A program made the position numbers and the translations under genes. DNA of 64,000 nucleotides from positions 1 through 64,000 of the forward strand of contig NZ_BAAAXG010000027.1 of assembly GCF_039535475.1 (NCBI RefSeq), read 5' to 3'. Below are positions 59,345 through 64,000 of the stretch, one piece after another. This DNA comes from Streptomyces showdoensis (GTDB taxonomy: Bacteria > Actinomycetota > Actinomycetes > Streptomycetales > Streptomycetaceae). Each line of letters starts with the position of its first letter. The first letter of the stretch is position 1. Under the pieces are notes generated by a model. The model was not told the DNA's origin and did no database searches. It saw only the letters and a program-made list of their open reading frames with translations.

Positions 59345-62038
59345 ATGCGCTTTCGCGGGAAGTCCATCCGCAGGAAGATCGTGGCGTTGCTCCTGGTGCC
59401 GCTCGTCTCCCTCACCGGACTGTGGGGTTTCGCCACCGTCCTCACGGGCCGTGAGGCCCGCCAGCTCCTCGACGTCGGCTACATCGTCGACAAGGTCGGC
59501 TACCCCCTGGAGGACACCGTCCGTGTCATCCAGAAGGAACGCCGCCAGTCCCTCGTCTACCTCGCCGACCCCCGCGCCTCGGACGGGCTGACCAAGCTCC
59601 GCGAGCAACGCGAGGCCACCGACCGGCAGATCGACCTCATCCGCCGCAACGCCGCCGACTCCGGCGTCCGCGCCGAGATGAACCCGGTCACCGCCCAGCG
59701 CCTCACCTCCCTGCTCGACGCCCTCGACGGCCTCTCCTCGCTGCGCCGTTCCGTCGAGAACCGCGACATCGGGCGCCTCCAGGCGCTCGACTTCTACAAC
59801 CGGCTCGTCGACCCCTGCTACAGCTTCCTCCTCACCCTCCACGCCCTGGAGAACGTGGAGATGGACAAGCAGGGCCGCGCCCTCGTCGGTGTCGTCCGTG
59901 CGCGCGAGGCGCTCTCCCGCGAGGACGCCCTGGTCGTCTCCGCGCTCATCGCCGAACGCGTCACCAGCCAGGAGGTCCGCGCGGTCTCCGACCTCGTCGC
60001 CGCCCGCACGCTCTTCTACGAGGCCAACCTCGAGCTGCTGCCCGGCGCCGAGCGCGAGCGCTTCGAGAAGTACTGGCACAGCCCCGACACGGCCCCGCTG
60101 CGCAAGGCGGAGGAGGCGGTCATCACCGCCGGCGCCACCGACGCCCCGCGCGCCGTCAGCGCCGAGGCCTGGCAGGAGCTGGCCACCCCGGTCCTCGACG
60201 AACTGGCCCGCGCGAACACCGCGGCGGGCGACCGCTACCAGGACCGCGTCCAGCCCGCCGCCTACAGCGTGCTCCTCAAGGCGGGCGTCGCCGGCGTCCT
60301 CGGCTTCGTCGCCCTGCTCGTCTCCGTCGTCGTCTCCGTCCGCGTCGGCCGTGAACTCGTCCGCGACCTGCGCCGGCTGCGCAAGGAGGCCCAGGAGGTC
60401 TCCGGCGTCCGCCTGCCCAGCGTCATGCGCCGCCTCGCCGCCGGCGAACACGTCGACGTCGAGACCGAGGTGCCCCACCTGCGGTACGACGACGACGAGG
60501 TCGGCCAGGTCGGCCAGGCCCTCAACACCCTCCAGCGCGCCGCCGTCGAGGCCGCCGTCAAGCAGGCCGACATGCGCCGCGGCGTCTCCGAGGTGTTCGT
60601 CAACCTCGCCCGCCGCAACCAGGTCCTGCTGCACCGTCAGCTGACCCTCCTCGACACCATGGAGCGCCGCACCGAGGACACCGAGGAGCTCGCCGACCTC
60701 TTCCGGCTCGACCACATGACCACGCGCATGCGCCGCCACGCCGAGGGCCTGGTGATCCTCTCCGGCGCCGCCCCCTCCCGCCAGTGGCGCAAGCCCGTCC
60801 AGCTCATGGACGTCGTCCGCGCCGCCGTCGCCGAGGTCGAGGACTACGAGCGCATCGAGGTCCGACGGCTGCCCCGGCTCGGCGTGGGCGGCCCCGCCGT
60901 CGCCGACCTCACCCACCTCATCGCCGAACTCCTGGAGAACGCCACGGTGTTCTCGCCCCCGCACACCGCGGTGCAGGTACTCGGCGAGCGGGTCGCCAAC
61001 GGCTTCACCCTGGAGATCCACGACCGCGGCCTCGGGATGAACCCCGACGCCCTCCTCGACGCCAACCTGCGCCTCGCCGAGACCCCCGACTTCGAGCTCT
61101 CCGACACCGACCGGCTCGGCCTCTTCGTGGTGAGCCGGCTCGCCCAGCGCCAGAACGTGCGCGTCTCGCTCCAGCCCTCCCCGTACGGCGGGACCACCGC
61201 GGTCGTCTTCATCCCGGCCGCGCTGCTCACCGACGCCCCCGAGACCCAGGGCGCGGGCTTCCGCCTCGACCGCAAGTCCACCGAGCGCGCCGAGACCGGC
61301 GAGGGGCTGCCCGTCCGGCGCCCGGTCCTCACCAAGGTGCCCGACCCGGCCCTCGAACCCGCCGCCCCGCTCCTCGACGGCCCCGTCGAACTGGAGGCCC
61401 CGCTCGGCGCCGACGGCTTCGACGACCTGCTCGGCGGCGCGGCCGACCTCCTCGACACCGAGAGCGAGCGCGGCGGCCTGTTCCGGGCCCGCGAGCACCG
61501 CCGCCGCGGCGAGCAGCACCAGCAGACCCCGGACCAGACCGGCGGCCGGGCCGGCGGCTCCCGCGCGGACGACGACCCGCCCGCCGACCCCGTCCGGCTG
61601 CCCCGTCGCCGTCAGCCGACGCTGGTCGTCGACCGCGGCCGGCGGCTGGACGAGCCGGGCCGCGCCCACCCCGCCCCGAGCGCCCCCGCGGACGGCGACA
61701 CGATGGAGCTGGCCCGCGTCCCGCACCCCGCGCCCGTACCGCCGCAGGGCACCGGGCCCACCCTCGTCCCCGTACCGCAGGAAGGGCCCGCTCCGTTCGG
61801 CGGGCTGCCGCGCCGGGTCCGCCAGGCCAGCCTCGCGCCGCAGCTGCGCGAGGACGGCGGGCGCGCCGAGGACCAGCCGGCCGCGACGGCCTCCGCCGCC
61901 GAGACCGACTCCTTCGAGCGCGATGCCGAGGAGGTGCGCAGCCGCATGGCCTCCATGCAGCGCGGCTGGCAGCGCGGGCGACGGCACAACGCCGAAACGA
62001 CAGCACCAGGAACGACACCCGAGGGGGACGGTCGATGA
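59345..62038 (+). CDS. cvnA: Conservon sensor-kinase-like protein CvnA
   Basis: 897 residues. The start MRFRGKSIRRKIVALLLVPLV is the usual CvnA opening, with GTGGGGGAGG upstream; an earlier in-frame GTG at 59306 lacks a site. An N-terminal membrane helix, an extracytoplasmic nitrate/nitrite-sensing-like helical domain (about 40-320), a second helix (VAGVLGFVALLVSVVVSV), then HAMP, a dimerisation region (FRLDHMTTRMRRHAEGLVIL) and a HATPase (LIAELLENATVFSPPHTAV, EIHDRGLGMN). The C-terminal 250 residues are disordered and proline/arginine-rich. It signals to the Cvn GTPase module, probably without a response regulator. Overlaps cvnB (ATGA). Confidence 0.9.
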   Translation: MRFRGKSIRRKIVALLLVPLVSLTGLWGFATVLTGREARQLLDVGYIVDKVGYPLEDTVRVIQKERRQSLVYLADPRASDGLTKLREQREATDRQIDLIRRNAADSGVRAEMNPVTAQRLTSLLDALDGLSSLRRSVENRDIGRLQALDFYNRLVDPCYSFLLTLHALENVEMDKQGRALVGVVRAREALSREDALVVSALIAERVTSQEVRAVSDLVAARTLFYEANLELLPGAERERFEKYWHSPDTAPLRKAEEAVITAGATDAPRAVSAEAWQELATPVLDELARANTAAGDRYQDRVQPAAYSVLLKAGVAGVLGFVALLVSVVVSVRVGRELVRDLRRLRKEAQEVSGVRLPSVMRRLAAGEHVDVETEVPHLRYDDDEVGQVGQALNTLQRAAVEAAVKQADMRRGVSEVFVNLARRNQVLLHRQLTLLDTMERRTEDTEELADLFRLDHMTTRMRRHAEGLVILSGAAPSRQWRKPVQLMDVVRAAVAEVEDYERIEVRRLPRLGVGGPAVADLTHLIAELLENATVFSPPHTAVQVLGERVANGFTLEIHDRGLGMNPDALLDANLRLAETPDFELSDTDRLGLFVVSRLAQRQNVRVSLQPSPYGGTTAVVFIPAALLTDAPETQGAGFRLDRKSTERAETGEGLPVRRPVLTKVPDPALEPAAPLLDGPVELEAPLGADGFDDLLGGAADLLDTESERGGLFRAREHRRRGEQHQQTPDQTGGRAGGSRADDDPPADPVRLPRRRQPTLVVDRGRRLDEPGRAHPAPSAPADGDTMELARVPHPAPVPPQGTGPTLVPVPQEGPAPFGGLPRRVRQASLAPQLREDGGRAEDQPAATASAAETDSFERDAEEVRSRMASMQRGWQRGRRHNAETTAPGTTPEGDGR

Positions 62039-62475
62039 CCGCACCGAACGCCGCAGCACAGCACAGCTCCGCCCACGGCAACGGGGAGCTGAACTGGCTC
62101 CTCGACGAACTGGTCCAGCGCGTCGGCTCCATCCGCAAGGCCCTGGTGCTCTCCAGCGACGGCCTGCCCACCGGCGCCTCGCAGGACCTCTCCCGCGAGG
62201 ACGGCGAGCACCTCGCCGCCGTCGCCTCCGGCTTCCACAGCCTCGCCAAGGGCGTCGGCCGCCACTTCGAGGCGGGCAGGGTCCGGCAGACCGTCGTGGA
62301 GCTGGAGGACGCCTTCCTCTTCGTCACCGCCGCCGGTGACGGCAGCTGCCTCGCCGTGCTCGCCGACGCCGACTCGGACGTCGGCCAGGTCGCGTACGAG
62401 ATGACCCTCATGGTCAAGCGCGTCGGCGCGCACCTCGCCACGGCGCCCCGTTCCGGGCTGCCCAACGGAGGATGA
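62035..62475 (+). CDS. cvnB: Roadblock/LC7 protein CvnB
   Basis: 146 residues, single Roadblock/LC7 fold (LNWLLDELVQRVGSIRKALVLSSDGLPTGA..., VVELEDAFLFVTAAGDGSCLAVLAD). In conservons it acts with CvnD, as GTPase-activating or scaffold partner. Confidence 0.93.
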   Translation: MTAPNAAAQHSSAHGNGELNWLLDELVQRVGSIRKALVLSSDGLPTGASQDLSREDGEHLAAVASGFHSLAKGVGRHFEAGRVRQTVVELEDAFLFVTAAGDGSCLAVLADADSDVGQVAYEMTLMVKRVGAHLATAPRSGLPNGG

Positions 62476-62491
62476 GGTGGAGGGGGACGGC

Positions 62492-62899
62492 ATGAGTGAC
62501 GCAGAGCAGTCCCACGAGGACGCGCCCGGCCACTGGTTCGACGCCGAGGCGGGCCCCGTGGTCCGCCCGTACGCGATGACCCGGGGCCGGACGAGCGCCG
62601 CCACCCGCCACCGCCTCGACCTGATCGCGGTGGTGGTGCCCGAACCGGCCGCCGACGACCCCGGCCGCGACCAGACGCTGTCCCCCGAACACGTGGAGAT
62701 CGTCGAACGCTGCTCCGAGCAGCCGCAGTCGATCGCCGAGCTCGCCGCGGGACTCGACCTCCCCGTCGGGGTGGTACGGGTCCTCGTCGGCGACCTCGTC
62801 GACGACGAGCTCGTCCATGTGACCCGCCCCGTTCCGCCGGCCGAACTGCCGGACGTGAGCATCCTTCGCGAGGTGATCAATGGCCTTCGGGCGCTCTAG
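62492..62899 (+). CDS. cvnC: DUF742 protein CvnC
   Basis: 135 residues. DUF742 with WFDAEAGPVVRPYAMTRGRT and the winged-helix-like part IVERCSEQPQSIAELAAGLD, LPVGVVRVLVGDLVDDELV. ATG at 62492 chosen for the GGAGGGGG just upstream; a GTG at 62477 is possible. It overlaps cvnD by 20 nt. Confidence 0.9.
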   Translation: MSDAEQSHEDAPGHWFDAEAGPVVRPYAMTRGRTSAATRHRLDLIAVVVPEPAADDPGRDQTLSPEHVEIVERCSEQPQSIAELAAGLDLPVGVVRVLVGDLVDDELVHVTRPVPPAELPDVSILREVINGLRAL

Positions 62900-63485
62900 C
62901 CGCAAGCAGCCGCCGGTCGAACCGGTGACGCTGAAGATTCTCGTCGCGGGCGGCTTCGGGGTCGGCAAGACCACGCTGGTCGGCGCGGTCAGCGAGATCC
63001 GGCCGCTGCGGACCGAGGAGATCCTCAGCGAGGCCGGCCGGCCCGTCGACGACCTGCACGGCGTCGAGACCAAGTCGACCACCACGGTCGCCATGGACTT
63101 CGGCCGGATCACGCTGCGCGAGGACCTCGTCCTCTACCTCTTCGGCACGCCCGGCCAGGACCGCTTCTGGTTCCTGTGGGACGAGCTGGCGCAGGGCGCC
63201 CTCGGCGCGGTCGTCCTCGCCGACACCCGGCGCCTGGAGGACAGCTTCGCCGCGATCGACTACTTCGAGCGGCGCGGCATCCCGTTCACGGTCGCCGTCA
63301 ACTGCTTCGAGGGCTCCCGCCGCTTCCCGGCCGAGAGCGTCCGCGGCGCGCTCGACCTCGACCCCGAGGTCGAGCTGCTGATGTGCGACGCCCGCGACCG
63401 GGAGTCCGTGAAGAACGTCCTGGTCGCCGTCGTCGAGCACGCCCTGGTCCTCGCCGACCGGGGCCCGGCGGCCGTCACCGGCTAG
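62880..63485 (+). CDS. cvnD: Ras-like small GTPase CvnD
   Basis: 201 residues, MglA/Ras-like. G1 GGFGVGKTT (24-32), G3 GTPGQDRFW, switch I around ETKSTTTVAMDFG. The NKxD guanine motif reads VNCFEG, as commonly seen in CvnD. The output of the conservon. Downstream effector genes (for example a P450) are not adjacent here. Confidence 0.93.
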   Translation: MAFGRSSRKQPPVEPVTLKILVAGGFGVGKTTLVGAVSEIRPLRTEEILSEAGRPVDDLHGVETKSTTTVAMDFGRITLREDLVLYLFGTPGQDRFWFLWDELAQGALGAVVLADTRRLEDSFAAIDYFERRGIPFTVAVNCFEGSRRFPAESVRGALDLDPEVELLMCDARDRESVKNVLVAVVEHALVLADRGPAAVTG

Positions 63486-63517
63486 CCGGCCGGCCCGACG
63501 CACCCGCCGGGCGGCGC

Positions 63518-64000
63518 TCAGCGGACCGCGACCACCGCCGAACCATGGCCGAAGAGGCCCTGGTTGGCGGTGATCCCGGTCCGCGCCCCCGGCACCTGCC
63601 GGTCGCCCGCCGTGCCCCGCAACTGCCAGGTCAGCTCGCAGACCTGTGCGAGGGCCTGGGCCGGCACCGCCTCCCCGAAGGAGGCGAGGCCGCCGCTGGT
63701 GTTGACCGGGACGCGCCCGCCGAGCGAGGTGACCCCGTCGCGCAGCAGCTTGGCCCCCTCGCCCGCCGCGCACAGGCCGATGTCCTCGTACCACTCCAGC
63801 TCCAGCGCCGTGGACAGGTCGTAGACCTCCGCCAGCGACAGGTCCTCGGGGCCGATCCCCGCCTCCTCGTAGGCCGCCCTGGCGATCGACGCCCGGAAGG
63901 AGTGCGGCGCGGGGGAGACCACGGCGGCCGAGTCGGTCGCGATGTCGGGCAGGTCGAGGACCGCCTTCGGATACGTCGGGGTGACCGTGGAGACCGCGCG
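63518..64000 (-). CDS. Thiolase-fold lipid-transfer protein (C-terminal part)
   Basis: Runs off the right edge; 160 residues visible. The sequence SLAEVYDLSTALELEWYEDIGL, VNTSGGLASFGEAVPAQALAQ and GITANQGLFGHGSAVVAVR is the C-terminal half of an SCP-x/lipid-transfer thiolase-like enzyme. The loop that usually reads GHPxGATG is FGEAVPAQ, so the catalytic His is missing; these actinobacterial forms are probably not true thiolases. Convergent with the conservon. Confidence 0.8.
   Translation of the reverse strand, partial: RAVSTVTPTYPKAVLDLPDIATDSAAVVSPAPHSFRASIARAAYEEAGIGPEDLSLAEVYDLSTALELEWYEDIGLCAAGEGAKLLRDGVTSLGGRVPVNTSGGLASFGEAVPAQALAQVCELTWQLRGTAGDRQVPGARTGITANQGLFGHGSAVVAVR

Overview
The window is high-GC actinobacterial chromosome, almost certainly Streptomyces. 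The evidence is strong third-position GC bias, GTG starts, many 4-nt ATGA/GTGA gene overlaps, RbpA, a conservon (CvnABCD), and the core-chromosome series hisG - PH-domain protein - CorC-like pair - CbxX-type ATPase - ... - ppm1 - fxsA - rbpA. No IS element, integrase, tRNA, rRNA or CRISPR array was seen. At least five apparent one-base indels break genes (left-edge gene, hisG, MocR regulator twice, first gene of the SMC cassette); three lie in C or G runs, so sequencing error is the simplest explanation.

Layout. 1-7.6 kb: a truncated reverse-strand gene abutting hisG, then a PH-domain membrane protein, two CNNM/CBS membrane proteins, a TPR-AAA+ ATPase and a nucleoside-kinase-like enzyme. 7.8-18.7 kb: a secreted C39-fold protein, then a 2,930-residue secreted SpvB/FG-GAP/RHS/Hint protein with a C-terminal zinc-site toxin-like domain and an overlapping candidate immunity gene. 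19-28 kb: small membrane proteins, acyl-CoA dehydrogenase, an AttH/CrtC-like plus APH-like pair, an Lrp regulator, an amidohydrolase, ppm1 and fxsA. 28-37.8 kb: rbpA with a visible SigR-type promoter, an MFS protein, a phosphodiesterase, a YczE-type membrane protein divergent from a MocR regulator, an FtsK/TraB-like P-loop protein with a 64-residue membrane partner, and ankyrin and HEAT-repeat proteins.

37.9-50.6 kb: a translationally coupled run (two glycosyltransferases, an SGNH hydrolase, a full-length eukaryotic-type 5-oxoprolinase) meets tail to tail a second, reverse-strand oxoproline operon (MFS, DUF1445 hydro-lyase, PxpA, PxpB, PxpC). A divergent GntR/FadR regulator sits beside a palindromic operator candidate. 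Three proteins here carry tandem-repeat N-terminal tails.

50.7-58.5 kb: a compact four-gene cassette resembles an SMC/MukBEF/Wadjet-type complex: kleisin-like protein, proline-rich protein, KITE/MukE-like protein and a 1,586-residue coiled-coil ATPase. No JetD-type nuclease is present, and the residue after the Walker B aspartate is Asn instead of Glu. This cassette and the RHS toxin-immunity module are the most interesting parts of the window. 59.3-63.5 kb: a complete conservon (sensor-kinase-like CvnA, roadblock CvnB, DUF742 CvnC, GTPase CvnD). The window ends inside a reverse-strand thiolase-fold gene.
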